Shown: positions 34,401 through 48,065, numbered from the stretch's first letter. The stretch: 64,000 nt of DNA from Artemisia argyi (GCA_030686995.1 CM060693.1:107949728-108013727), one strand, 5' to 3'. Made by a program: numbers and translations. Notes: generated by a model from the letters alone, not told the origin.

Positions 34401-35034
34401 ATGTCTAAACGTGAGAGTTATGGAACGAGATTTGTTCTTCATGAAAGTTAGCTAGGTGATGAAACAAGTTATGTAATAATATACATGGGTTGTGTGTCGA
34501 AAAATGAAATAATTAGGGGTGTTCCTTGGCTCGATCGTGGCTGGAAACAAAACAAGAGAAAAAAAATATAAAGGGTGCGTTTGGGCTTTGAGCCCTTTGG
34601 GCTTGCGTTTTTGGTCTCGGCCCAGCAGAAACAAAAAAAATGAAAAAGGGTCCGTTTGGTATTAATACTAGGAAGTGGGGCCCATTTAAGATGTGGGGTC
34701 CACATAGAAATTTTAGGGAGTCGGGATAAGTTCAAGTAACGATAGTGAGCAATCTCGGGAATTTTCGTAGGTTCCGGAATATATAAATATTGTACGGTAC
34801 AGATAACGAAACGTATATTATAAAGTATAAATGTTTTTAATATAAATATATACGCGATAATTTAGACTATCTGGGTTTGTGTGCAAGCAACGTTTCTAAG
34901 CAAAAGATAATTCACAATTTACCGTTGTGAATTATATATAAAAAAAATTTTTGTCATACGTAAAAGTGGGTATTTAAATAACGTAACATCTTGTAGGTAT
35001 TTACTAACCGTTGGGAAAATCTCGAGAGGCTACA
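31424..35034 (-). repeat. 5' LTR of the young chromovirus
   Basis: 3611 bp, TGTAACACCCCC to GAGAGGCTACA, nearly identical to 21702-25310. Confidence 0.96.
34125..34133 (-). promoter_or_regulatory. TATA box of the 5' LTR
   Basis: TATATAAGC on the minus strand. As the 5' LTR, this copy would drive genomic RNA of the element. Confidence 0.62.
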
Positions 35035-35039
35035 AGTAG
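35035..35039. repeat. Target-site duplication AGTAG (right)
   Basis: Second copy of the 5-bp duplication. Confidence 0.95.
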
Positions 35040-35238
35040 TGAGCTCATTAGGTCGTTTGGGTGATGGAGATGGAGATGCAAGGTTTAGAAAATGTTCATT
35101 TTTGATGGGTGAGGAGAATTCATCCGAGGATGAGGAACTTAAGTTGATTGTGTGGTTTGACCAAAGTGGTTTGACACTTATGCGTGCGGTTCTCCGAACG
35201 GGTCGAGATGGTTGAGAGGTGTTTGTTGACTTTGTCAT
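35040..35238 (-). pseudogene. Sirevirus accessory ORF, N-terminal part
   Basis: Starts MTKSTNTSQPSRPVRRTARI at 35238, a basic start followed by Ser/Pro-rich sequence (SSSSSDEFSS, SPSPSPKRP). It is cut at 35040 by the chromovirus insertion, and the rest is at 20983-21701 in the same frame. The basic N-terminus could act as a nuclear or nucleic-acid binding segment; that is inference only. Confidence 0.68.
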
Positions 35239-36314
35239 TGTAAAAATGGTTGATTAGAGGTTTAGGATCAGAGATTGTGGTGGTGATGGTGTGATTTGAG
35301 GGTGTTCTAAGATGGTTAAATTTATAGAGGTGAAGAAGTATGGGAAGGAGTGTTTGGATTTGATGTTTAACCATACAAACATGGAGGTTGCTAATGATTT
35401 GGAAGATTAATGAGGGTTGTCAAATCATTGGAAGTCAATCCAATGAAAATGGTGAAGGAAGAAGACAAAGATTTGCACTAAATGCTTAGTGGTTTTGGCA
35501 AATTTTTTGAAGGTATATGTTTCACGGATTGCAAGGAACCTTTGGAAGGGTTCCTTCCTTTATGGGTGAAGGTTCCTTGAGGTAGTTATAGCTAAGTTTG
35601 AAATTTGGCGGGAAATGGTTTTCTATGAGTTCTAGAGGATGAGAAAGACCCTAATGTGCTTAACAAATAGTAGGGAAATGGTTTCTATCTAAAAAGGATG
35701 ATTTGTTGTTGAGTGGAAGTTGAAATGTCGAGAAATAATTTTTTTTTGCAGGTTTACTGGCGGAACCCTGAGACTACACAGGCGGAACCCTCCTGAGGGT
35801 TCCGTCTGATCCGTTGGGCCATTTCTGGATTTCCAGAAAAATACACTGACGGAACCCATTTTAGGGTGCCGCCAGTTCTGCCAGGCCTGAAAAACAAGGC
35901 AGTCCACATTTTTGACCCGCGAGACGATTTTCAAATTTTTCAAAAACTCCTAAAAACAAAAATATAATTCATATCTGGTTAGGAAATGAAAAAATTGGAC
36001 ATGTAAACACGCATACCATTGGACTTTGACCGGGGGCTAGCGAATTTCACTATACTTAGTGAAATTTTCGTAAACATGAAAATTTGACAACATGCCAAAT
36101 GTTGTCGTCCTGCATCATAGTTAGTTCATACAAGTTCCAAATGTTACCAAATATCCCTACAAGCACATAAAATCATAGAACACATTGTTTAACAACCAAA
36201 TTGTTCAAATAGCACCTTGTGCCAAACACTCCTACACACCCGCTCTCATTGACGGTCAGTCTTCTTTTTGAGCTTTCCAAGGAATCTCCCGAGATTTTTG
36301 AACATCCCCTTTGT
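35239..36314. other. Spacer between the two Sirevirus accessory ORFs, with GC hairpins
   Basis: No coding sequence supported. It contains three copies of the GGCGGAACCC/GGGTTCCGCC-type motif at 35759-35873. The best is a near-perfect 12-bp stem with a 2-nt loop at 35781-35806. Confidence 0.6.
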
Positions 36315-37351
36315 TTACTTGAACTCTGCCGACTCATTTGGAATATCCGGAAGTTGGGAAAGGTATTCTAGAGGTGGGAGCCTAGAGTTGGGCAAAGTCT
36401 CATCTTCACTCATTGAGGATGATGAGGAGGAGGTAGGAGGATGAGGACATTTTCCTTGGGCTTTGTGGATTCTCTTATCACTTAGTGGGACAAAAGTGTG
36501 TGGAATGAGAGAGTAGTCTAGGCGAAGACCTCTAGGAGTTGGTGGAATGGGAGAGATGAACCTAAAGAGACGGGTCAAGAGCATTCCATACGGCATAGTC
36601 GTTGTGCCTTGCACGGGAATGTCGGCCATTCTCTTGGCCATGTAGTAGGCAAGGTTGAAGGGTTGCCCAACGGACAAAGAGTAGAGTATGTAGCAAAAGC
36701 AAACATTGATATGATCCCAGTTTCCTATGGTGCTAATGACATTGGCTCTAAGGAGTTCTTCCCATTTCTTGAATTGGGGCTTGAGTTCATTGAGTTCCAT
36801 ACCATATGGGTCCTTATAGACCTCATTTCCCGTACGGGTTCTCCTAGTGTTGGTGGTCCTAATGAAGAGGTGGTCACGAAGTTCATCCTTGGACACGAGA
36901 GGGGTATCATATGGATGCGGTCAATGAGTGTGTCAAGAGTTGAGAAGGAATGCTTGTCGGAGTAGATGCAAGTACCACGGTTTGGGACACCTAGGATTTG
37001 AGCAAATTCCTCAAGAGTGAAGGAGTATTGATGACTACTAGCCCTAAAGTTAATAGACATGTGACCATACTCATCCGTGGAGAGAGTGACGGATGCATAG
37101 AATTCTAAAATAAACCTAGGACAAATAGGCTCATTGATTTCTAAGAGACAATCAAAGTTGATGGTTGCAAGTTCCATAGGTAGGTTTGTACCTTCTATGA
37201 AGGATGGGTCAATGGTTCTACCTTCGTAGACATAACGCTTTTCTAAGGCTTTGAAAACATAGATTTAAGTTGGAGTAAGACCTTTGGTTTTGTGGTGTTT
37301 GGGTAGGTACTTAATGGTGTCCTTGTGATCGTAATGGGTTAAAGGAGGCAT
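36315..37351 (-). pseudogene. Sirevirus-region ORF resembling 'putative plant transposon protein'
   Basis: Starts at 37351 (MPPLTHYDHKDTIKYLP), preceded by a splice-acceptor-like TTTTTCTAG. It has a TAA at 37265-37267 and a frameshift near 36880. Recognisable parts are CPRFILEFYASVTLSTDEYG, SFTLEEFAQILGVPN, then KDELRDHLFIRTT, DPYGMELNELKP, and QPFNLAYYMAKRMADIP. The pattern (EFYA..., FT.EEFAQILGVPN) recalls the Pfam-type plant transposon domain often found between pol and the 3' LTR of Sirevirus-like copia elements. It ends in an acidic, Ser-rich tail. Its role is unknown; it has sometimes been called envelope-like, but no membrane segment is visible. Confidence 0.68.
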
Positions 37352-37365
37352 GATGATTCCTAGAA

Positions 37366-39312
37366 AAACAAAATTTCACATTTTTTGGGTAAAAGGGAGT
37401 AATCCTGCACCCGGTAAAATACATTAATCAAGAAAATGTTTCAGTACAATGGATGAGAGTGAGTCTCTCATCGAAGTCCCTAAGGACACTACCACTACAA
37501 CTATATAAGAATGACAGGCCATTCTTATAACTAACAGATCTAAATACTACTAACCATGACTAGCAATAAAAAATACAATACATCACAACTCAAATAAACA
37601 TTTAAGTCTTCTTAGTCATCCTAGCGATCCAGATCGTAAACATGCGAACATCCAGCTTCAACCAATTGCGTCTTCCATTAGTATTATGCACGCATAATCT
37701 AATAACCTAATAAGAGTGACTTCCGTAGCAAATTGAACTTGAAGCATAAACAATGGTCTAAGCGACCCAACCTTCCAGCATATCCGAACTTGAACCAATC
37801 TTCTAACAAATACGAGTGAACACACATGAAGACATACATTGATCAAGTCACAATGCACCACACCTCCCATGATCCCACAAAGGGTAGAAACACATAACAT
37901 TTGTTGATCCACCAATAATAGCAACCATGGATGGAACCAAACTGCCATGGACCAGCAAACACCATAAAACCAAACCAACACATGCATATATTGCTTCACC
38001 TTTAGAAGATAAGACGTCTCGTAACAAACAACCATGATAGATAATGAATACACCACCATACTGTTCACCAGCTAAAGCAGCACACAAGCATGACAAACCC
38101 AACTTCCACTTTATCGTACCATTTATCCCATTAGATGAGGAATTCTGCCAAGAAGGGATCTAATGGTACTAAAAGTCGCCATACACTTTAACCGAATGCT
38201 ACAACCAGCAAATACGAATAAGAACCCTGTAGTCATCAAACCAGTAGCAGCCGTAAAGCGTAACAAACAAATAGGGTTATAAAAAACCCTAACAACCATG
38301 CAACATACATGCAATGATCACCCCATCCAAGACAGCCAAGGTACACATCGATCAAGGGTGATAACATTCAGCAACAATCTGCAACAAACCAAGGGTGATA
38401 AAACCCTAACCAGTAGATTGAATAAGCAAGAGCAAATGACCAGATCCAACAACATGATAAACATGAACGCGTGCAGGATCAAATCAAAGTCAAACGATCT
38501 ACTTCCAAGTGAACAGCAACACGCAACAAAACATCTACCCACGTAGAACTTTACACTCTCCCAAACCCACAAAACACTCACAACTAACATTAAAAGAACT
38601 TCCAGCCCTTCATCAATACCCAACGAGGGTATACTTCCATTAACACAAAAACTCTAAAAGAGTTTTACTACCAATCGAACAAATAAAACCTTAAAAAAGG
38701 TTTATAGGCATTAAGCACAGGCCCCAACCAAGAAGCATATACCAGCAAATAATACGAATAAGAAACCTGATATATGAATCACCATCAAGCAGATCGTGGA
38801 ATGATAATCCCATAAGCACCAATCGATCAGATCCAAAACAGAAAACCCTAAAAACGATTACAAGACATTAATCGTTTTAGGGTTAAAATACCTTCAACGA
38901 TTAAATATAAGCAATAATTGATCGTATAGGGTATATAAAGAGATCAAAAAACCTAATCCCTATGAAAATCGATTAAGGAACCGACTTAGAGAAAGAATAA
39001 TGCGATTAGGGTTTATAATGAATAGGCAGCGATTTTGATAAATAGATAGCAATTTAAACCGACTTCCACCCCTAACAACCCAGATCTAACGTTAAAACAA
39101 TTAATCCAATGAAGAATTAAAAGAAAAAACGTCCAAGACAGGCAGAATAATGGCCGGAAGTTGTTAGGGGGGAGAGGCCAGAAATCGCCCCTTAGGGAGA
39201 GAGAATAACGACTATTGTAATGTGGATGTTCTAGTGTGTGCCTATATGAAAACAATGTGGAGGTGCGGTTATCTTGACTCATTTTGATGCTCAAAAACAT
39301 TTTAGAATGCAA
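37366..39312. other. 1.9 kb non-coding segment, possibly a LINE-derived insertion
   Basis: No supported ORF. On the minus strand it starts with a CT-rich, 5'UTR-like stretch (about 39200) and ends near 37410 in TTGATTAATGTATTTTACC, reminiscent of plant LINE 3' ends. A 'ctggt..attcgtatt' block occurs twice (38212 and 38744). No target duplication could be set, so it may instead be an internal non-coding region of the copia element. Confidence 0.3.
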
Positions 39313-39999
39313 GTTTTGTTATACAACAAAAGATAACCCAAGCGCTCCTAGTTCAATGTAGCTTCGTTTGAAAGTACCCGAAAATACATATTGGTTATAT
39401 ATTCCCTTTAGCATTCAAGAGACATTATGCAAGTGATGTTTTTTACCATAACGTTTTGATTTTGTATTCACAATGTGAGACGAAAAAATATTTGTCCTAT
39501 TTGTGAGAAATTTTTGCATGAATTTGATATGGGGTGTTTTAGTAAACATGTTAATAACTTATAATAATGCTATTCCTAACTATGGGAAATATGATTAGTT
39601 TTGTCAAGCACCTAATTTTATGCATGAGTTTCTTAAGTTAAAGCATAACCCCAAGTTTTTGTTTTTGTGCAAAAATAGAATTCCTAGACTCAGATCAGGA
39701 GTGTAATCATGTTTAGAATACTTACAATGATGATTGATAAGCAATGTGAATGAAGGAAGGACCAAAAATTCGTAGGTGTGGATGAATGGTGAAGTGAATA
39801 GTAGTATTTTGGAAGTGGTGGTATGAGATAATGGGTGTTTGGTTTAATATAAACTAAGAAAAAGTTCTGCAGGTCGGCGAATACGGCAGAACCAAAGAGA
39901 GGGTTCGGCCCGTTATGGGTGAGGGTTCCGCCGACTCTGCTGAGAAAAAAGACTTATTGATTTGTTTTGATTTTTGTCATTTTTGTCTAATGTCTAGAA
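39313..39999. other. Sirevirus non-coding region just downstream of pol
   Basis: AT-rich apart from a GC-rich hairpin block at 39868-39945 that resembles the LTR block at 19931-20008 (ATACGGC..GAACC ... GGGTTC..GCCCGT ... GGGTTCCGCC). Confidence 0.55.
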
Positions 40000-40468
40000 C
40001 TACAATGTAGGTTCCATGAGACCTAAGCCTAGCCTAAGAAGGTTAAAAGGTTCTTGTTTAAGAGGTTTTGTGAGAATGTCGGCTATGTTGTCTTCGGAAG
40101 AAACTTTCTCAATTGAGATGTTTCCTTTTTGAACGTTATCACGAAGGAAATGATGATGGATTTCAATATCTTTGGTACGAGCATGTTGAACTAGATTTTT
40201 GCTAAGATCAATGGCTCCTTTGTTGTCACAAAGAATGGTGATGTCGTTAAGTTGAATTCCGTAGTCGACAAGAGCTTGCTTCATCCAAAGAGCTTGTTGA
40301 CATGCCTTTCCGGCCGAAACGTATTCGGCTTCCATTGTTGAGATAGCGAGAGCCGTTTGCTTCTTAGAGAACCATGAGGTGAGACAATGTCCAACAAAAG
40401 TACAAATACCACTTGTGCTTTTTCTATCAACATAGTCACCGGCATGATCCGAGTCGGCAGACATTATG
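40000..40468 (-). pseudogene. Ty1/copia RNase H (C-terminal part of pol)
   Basis: Minus-strand reading with DSDHAGDYVDRKSTSG, AEYVSA, LCDNKGAIDLSKN, HARTKDIEIHHHFLRD and IADILTKPL, the standard end of copia pol, ending at 40000. It is separated from the RT part by the insertion at 40473-44216; removing that insertion and one GTGT copy joins the frame. Confidence 0.9.
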
Positions 40469-40472
40469 GTGT

Positions 40473-43400
40473 TGATTGGCCCTAAACAGTCAACTTATAT
40501 TGACCAAGGAATGGTCAACAAAGTCAAATAGCCTAGAGTCAATCTCCGGGTAATATAGGAAATCACCAGGTCATTATACCCCGACGAGGTGTGAATTGTA
40601 TCTGAACGTGTGATCGGGTGTTTATTCACAAAAAAAGGGTGGTGATGAGAATTATTTGAAAATTATAAAAAGAAATAGCTTAGGAAAGCTATATGATTGA
40701 TTACTGGAACTTAGATTAAGAAGAAGTGAACTAAAACCTAAAAACCGTACGTTTACTGAAAACGGGAGCAAACATACGTAAATAAAAGTGAGTGAGATTA
40801 TCTAAAAAGGCTACTGGTATAAAAATGATATTTTTACAATCCTAATAATTAAAGAAAATTTTTGGAAAATTAAAATTAATTTTTACACTATTTATATAAT
40901 TATTATTAATTAAATACTAATTTCCTATTTACTTTTAATTAATTAAATTAACCTAAAATACAAATAATTATGAAATTAACCTAGAAAAATAAAATTTAAA
41001 CTTAGAAAAATCTAAAATACTATAAAACTAATTTTAGAACTGAAAATATATTTTTAAGACTTTTTAATTAATTATTACTAATTATTAACTAATTATTAAT
41101 TACTTTTTAATTATTTAAATTAACCTAAATTCTAATTAATTATGAAATTACACTAGAAAATTGAAAATAAAATTTGGAAAAATTAAAAATAACTAAAAAC
41201 TAATTTTAAAACTAAATTTGTATTTTTCTGATTTTCTAATTAATTAATATTAATTATTAACTATTTAATAATTATTAAAAACTAATTTAAATTAAGAAAA
41301 ATACCAAATGATGCAAGAAAAATCTGAGAAAATTACTAAAATTATTTTTAACTACCAAAAGCCTAGGAAAAATATAAAAATGAGATTTGGTTAAAAATAA
41401 GCTGAGGTAATAAGCCAATTGGCTTAAATAGAAGCTATCACTTCTATTAAAATTGGATTTTTTGGAGTTTTCTGTTTCACAACTGCTTGTTGATTGATTT
41501 TAAGGAACTTTTGTGAAGGTGACTTTGCTGAGAATAAAAAATAAGCTATTTGGTGAGCTTATTGTGATGACAGTTGAGCTTTCTAGCTTATTAGGATTTT
41601 GATTGAAATGAAAAGCTACCAAATGATGTTAAAAACACAAACAAGCTTTAAACAGATTCACAACTACTCAAAACAAGCCAAATGGAACAAATAAACACAA
41701 GAAATAAGCACAAAAATAAGCAATAAGCAATCCAAACACTAAACAGTTCAAACAGGTTCAAACAAGCACCGTTGAGGGCCTGTGGGGTCCACTAGAGACC
41801 TTGGAAGTCCAAACAAAGGTTTGAGCCAATAAGTTGAGGTGATAAGCTGTCTAAAAAGCTAAGGGTTGGTCACTGGGTCCTACAGGTTAGGCCTGGAGAG
41901 GACATGGTATATTGGTACAAAAGCTGAGTTATCAGCTTAAGTCAGAAAAGGGTCAAACTTTAGGGCACTTGCAGCCCTATCAAATGGGTTCTAATCCACA
42001 AAATAAGCACAGAGTCTGAAAGCCTAGCTTATTGGCTTTCTATTAAGCCAAAAAGCAAGTCATCGAGCCCACTGGTTAGGCCTGTGGGGTCCACTAAAGT
42101 TGGGTGAGTAGAACTGAATTCAGTGCATAGGGGAGTAGCTTCCCCTGCAGCTCACTTTGAGCTTGTGCACAAGCCACTAGAAAAATCACAAAATTAAGCT
42201 ATTGCTGGGATTCACTAGATTAGGTGGAAGGCTTCAACTGGTAAAAAGCTCAAGTGCTAATTCTAAGTACAAAAATCAAGACAATTCCTACAAAAAATGG
42301 ATTTTTCCTGATTAAGCACTTTTGACTTTGTGAAATTTTTAGAGCATTTTGACTTTTATGAGTTTCAACTGAGCTTGGATGATTGATTGATGTTTATAAA
42401 CCATAAGTGAAGCTATCTCAAGTAAGCTTAACCAGATTTAAGCTAATTACAAGATTTTGACACTTCAAAACTCTAACAGATGAACTGTGGGTGTGATTTG
42501 TTGTGATTTTGACTTTAAAAGCTAGTTACTACCCAGGACTTGTTTGTTTTGGTCTATTTTGGTTCTGAGTAAGTTAGATGAACAAGAGTGAAACCATGGA
42601 ACCTACTGAAGCATTCAACACAGACACAACCAAACACCCTTTATAAAGACAGGCAACTTATGAAACTAAATTTAAATGATACAAACTACAATCCACTTAA
42701 TGTAACTTATCTATAGAGTAATTAATAAGCCAAATAGACACAAAGAAACAACTAGTGAGCAAAAATAAGTAGAAATACAGATTTTGAGAAAAATTCTTAC
42801 ATAAGCCCTCCAAGCTATCTTCCAATAAACAAGGACCAATTAACAATTCCTAATGACTTCCACAAGTCTCTAATCCCAAGGCCATCCAGTATATACCTTG
42901 CTCCAGCTTTCTTCAACCTTTGTCCATAATTTTTTATTTTATTTTTATTTTTCTTGTATTTTTAACTAATTTTATGAAACTTGGTTCTTAGTTGATATAG
43001 AAGCTCAAAGAGCTTCTATAAGCTTTCTGTTTTAGCTTATGAGAGTATCCAAACACTTAAAAATACTAATGATGCTTAAATAATAAACTTGAGATTCTTA
43101 AAATGAAACTTGAAATTTGAAAAATGAGAATTAAACTTAAGACAGAAATTTCATTAACTGGAAACAGATTAAAAGGTTAAATAAATACTAAAAACACTTA
43201 AGTTACAATCCTACATACATCCTAAGGCTCATATTGAGCTTCTACTTATATATCGATACTAAATTAAGCTTCACATCCTCCCACATGGCTTCATATTGAG
43301 CTTCTCCTTTGACCCTTGACCAAATCCCAGTTGTCCAATTATGCTTTGATGCCTCTGAGCCTTTGATTATGTTTTTCCCGCCAAAACTAAAATGGCAAGT

Positions 43401-44216
43401 ATGAGTGGTTCTGGTGAGGGCATTTAATGGGGTGGTGGTGGGAGTTGGTTTGGTTGGTTAGGGCATTTATTGTGGGGGGGCTAATGTTGGTAAAAAGGTG
43501 AGGAGGGGGGAGACACAGTGCCTGAAAAACGGGGGAAAATGGGGAAGATGGTGTTGACCGGTCCTTTGACCGGTTGACTGTTTGACCCTGGTTGTTATCA
43601 AAAGGGGGTGGGCCGAGTTTTAATAAAAAAAAGGGATTGGGCCTAAATTGTGTTTGGTTGGGCTTGGATTGGATTTGGGTGGTTTGGTTGTAATATATTA
43701 AGGGTCCGGTTGGTATTTAAAGTATCACAAGCACCATTTTTGCAATTTAACCAAACTTGAGGGCTGAAGTTGTACATTCCCCAAAGTGTTACTAAGGACC
43801 AATCATGCCAAGTATCATTATCCAAGAACCATTTTTTGCATTTTTCCACTTTTCAAAATTCCCAGGGACTATTTTTGACCAATTTGAAATTTGAAGGACC
43901 AAACATGTCAACTTTTGAAACTTTTGACCCAAGTATTATATTTTGTGATATTTGACTTTCAAAAGGCTTGGGTTGACTTTTCTTTCAAAAATAAATGCAT
44001 AGGGACTATTTTTGACAAGTTTTGAAACTTGGGGGACTGAAACTGCCAATATTGCAAACTTTGATCATTTTTCATTTGTTTTTGCTTATTTTGCATTTAA
44101 AACACATAAAACACAATCCCTGGGATAATTTAACTATTTTGATGACTTTTTGATTGTTTTTGTATGTTTTGCAGTTCAGATTTGATCAAAAATGATGAGT
44201 GTTTGAGCACTCATCA
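40473..44216 (-). mobile_element. 3.7 kb solo-LTR-like insertion in copia pol
   Basis: The segment begins TGATTGGCCC and ends CACTCATCA, so it has TG..CA ends, and is flanked by GTGT on both sides (40469-40472, 44217-44220). It lies exactly between two halves of copia pol that are continuous without it. No coding sequence is recognisable; it is very AT-rich with many 'agctt', 'taagc' and 'aagctca' motifs. Read on the minus strand it starts TGATGAGTGCTCAAACACTCATCA, itself a 24-bp inverted repeat. A solo LTR of a large Ty3 (Tat/Ogre-like) element is my best guess. The 4-bp rather than 5-bp duplication is odd. Confidence 0.6.
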
Positions 44217-44220
44217 GTGT

Positions 44221-46336
44221 CTATTCCCGTTCCTTTGGGATACCATAAACCTAAATGTGTAGTGCCCTTAATATATCTAAAAATCCTTTTGACGGCTTCA
44301 AGATGAGTTGTCTAAGGATCTTCTTGAAAACGAGCATATAGACAAACACTAAACATAATGTCGGGTCTACTAGCCGTTAGGTAAAGTAGACTCCCAATCA
44401 TACCTCTATATTTAGTGCTATCTACGGATTCACTTTCCTCATCCTTGGTGAGTTTTGTTTCCGTGGATATGGGCATTTTGATTGGTTTCGAATCTTCTAG
44501 ACCAAATTTCTTAAGCATGTCCTTAATGTATTTGGATTGGTTAAAGAAGATATCATCTTCTAGTTGTTTAATTTGGAGTCCTAGGAAAAAGTTTAGTTCT
44601 CCCATCATACTCATTTCAAACTCGTCATGCATGATTTTTGAGAAATCATCACATAATTCTTGACAAGTTGATCTGAATATAATGTCATCAAAATAGATTT
44701 GGACTATGATAATATGTGAACCTTTCTTCTTAGTGAAGAGAGTATTATCGACTAAGCCCATGGTATACCTATGGTCAACTAGGAAGGTTTTAAGTCGATC
44801 ATACCATGCTTTTGGAGCTTGCTTAAGTCCGTAAAAAGCCTTTTTAAGTTTGTAAACATGATTAGGTTTTTCAAAATCGATGAAGCCCGGTGGTTGAGCA
44901 ACATACACTTCTTCATTTATAACCCCGTTTAAGAATGCACTTTTGACGTCCATTTGAAAAAGTTTAGAATTGTGTGCACATGCATATGCAAGTAAGATTC
45001 TAATTGACACGAGCCTAGCAACCGGAGCAAAAGTTTCATCATAGTCAATGCCTTCTTGTTGATTATATCCTTATGCTACTAGCCTAGCTTTGTTTCTAGG
45101 CACAATTCCATTTTCATCCATTTTATTACAAAAAACCTATTTTGTTCCAATTATTGTTTGACTCCTTGGTTGAGGAACTAATGTCCATACATCATTCCTA
45201 ACAAATTGGTTTAACTCTTCTTGCATGGCTATTACCCAAGACTCATCATTTATGGCTTCGTTAATGTTTTTCGGTTCAATGGTTGACACGAAACAAAAGT
45301 CGTTACTTTCATTTTGGGCTTTAGATCTTAGTGTTCTCTCATTAATTTTTCCTATGGCATTATCTAATGGATGACTTTTGGATTGTTTAACATTAACAAT
45401 TTCTTTGCTTAATGGTTCATCTTCCTCGTCATTTTCTAAGATCACTTGATTTTCAATAGCTTGACTTTCAACTAAGTCATCATCTACCAAAGGTGATGTC
45501 TTAGAGGGAGGTGGACTTTCGTCAAATGTTACGTTCAACGATTCCTCGACTCTTAAGGTTTCTTTGTTTAAAACAATGTAAGCTTTACTATTTTGTGAAT
45601 ATCCAAGAAATACACCTTCATAAGACTTTGGGTCAAATTTGGTGAGATAGTCCTTGGTGTTAAGAATAAAGCATTTACTCCCAAACACTCGAAAGTATCC
45701 TAATGTAGGCTTTTTACCTTTATATAGTTCATAAGGAGTTTTATTCAAAAATGGTCTAATTAAGACTCGATTTAAAATGTACGTTGATGTGTCAACGACG
45801 TTACACCAAAACTTTTGTGGAATGTTTTGTTCATTAAGCATTGTTCTAGTCATCTCTTGCAAAGTCCGGTTTTTACGTTCTACTACACCATTAGATTGAG
45901 GAGTGCGTGGAGCCGAAAAGTTATGAGTAATACCATTTTTATCACAAAAGTTTCGAAATTGAAATTCATTATCAAATTCACGACCGTGGTCCGTTCTAAT
46001 AGACACAATACTAGGCCCTACTTGATTTTGAATTTTCTTACTTAGAATCTCAAATTTATCAAAAGCTTCATTTTTACTTTTCAAAAATTTTGTCCAAGTA
46101 TATCTTGAGTAATCATCTACTATGACCAAAGTATAGAAGTTACCTCCATAACTTTGTATAGCGGATGGACCGAACAAATCCATATGCAAAAGTTCTAGAC
46201 ACCTAGATGTAGAAACCAAGTTTTTAGCCTTATGGCTACTATGGACTTTTATACCGACTTTGCAAGCGTCACAAAAGTGTTAGTCATATTTCAACTTAGG
46301 TAGGTTTCGAACTAGGTCTTTGGAGGAGATAAAAAC
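44221..46336 (-). pseudogene. Ty1/copia integrase and reverse transcriptase (Sirevirus-like)
   Basis: The reading begins inside the pre-integrase finger (HFCDACKVGIKVHSSHKAKN). It continues through integrase with Asp in LHMDLFGP, Asp in IRTDHGREFDNEF and Glu in SNGVVERKNRTLQEM, an acidic linker, then RT (DVKSAFLNG, KAFYGLKQAPKAWYDRL, IYFDDIIF, SRPDIMFSVCLYARFQ). Stops occur at about 46288 (in the finger), 45136 (in the TKWVF-type motif), 45072 and 44313. Gag, protease and the 5' end are missing, because the sequence ends at a TA tract near 46337. Wording and order fit the Sirevirus/Maximus lineage. Confidence 0.9.
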
Positions 46337-46354
46337 TATATATATATATATATA

Positions 46355-47847
<1,493 letters not shown>

Positions 47848-47850
47848 GAT

Positions 47851-47862
47851 TGGTATCAGAGC
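47851..47862 (+). promoter_or_regulatory. Primer-binding site, tRNA-iMet type
   Basis: TGGTATCAGAGC, three bases after the LTR end, the canonical plant initiator-Met primer site. Confidence 0.92.
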
Positions 47863-48065
47863 CACGATTATAGTGAACCAAGTGTTTTTGGAACATTGGA
47901 CTATAACTACACTTTTAAACGTGACAAAACTTTTATAAAATACCATCCTACGCCCTTCGTGCCTGAGCATTCCAATAATTGGTAAAAAGTATTATTTACT
48001 TTATAGCATTTTAAAGTGATTATGTTTATGCTTACATTTACTAATCGGGAAATTATTACAGTGTC
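47863..48065. other. Leader of the old chromovirus
   Basis: 203 bp, non-coding, matching the leader of the young copy in places ('ggactataactacactttt'). It ends with 'actaatcgggaaattattacagtgtc' before the ATG, with TTACAG as a possible splice acceptor. Confidence 0.55.

Larger units (their letters stand above)
21702..35034 (-). mobile_element. Young Ty3 chromovirus (Tekay/Del-like), full length
   Basis: 13.3 kb: LTR, primer-binding site, accessory ORF, gag-pol with integrase last and a chromodomain-like end, polypurine region, LTR, flanked by AGTAG. The two 3.6 kb LTRs differ, by eye, at only three bases (near 22812, 24131 and 25224) and one TA unit, so the insertion is recent. Pol nevertheless has a nonsense codon and a frameshift. 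It interrupts the accessory ORF of the copia element. Confidence 0.95.

Noticed and set aside
36315..37351. Viral envelope glycoprotein
   Set aside because: No signal peptide, membrane span or glycoprotein features; it fits the plant transposon accessory family better.
37658..38623. Minus-strand readings rich in Cys, Val and Leu
   Set aside because: Overlapping readings in several frames with no motif and biased composition; taken as non-coding.
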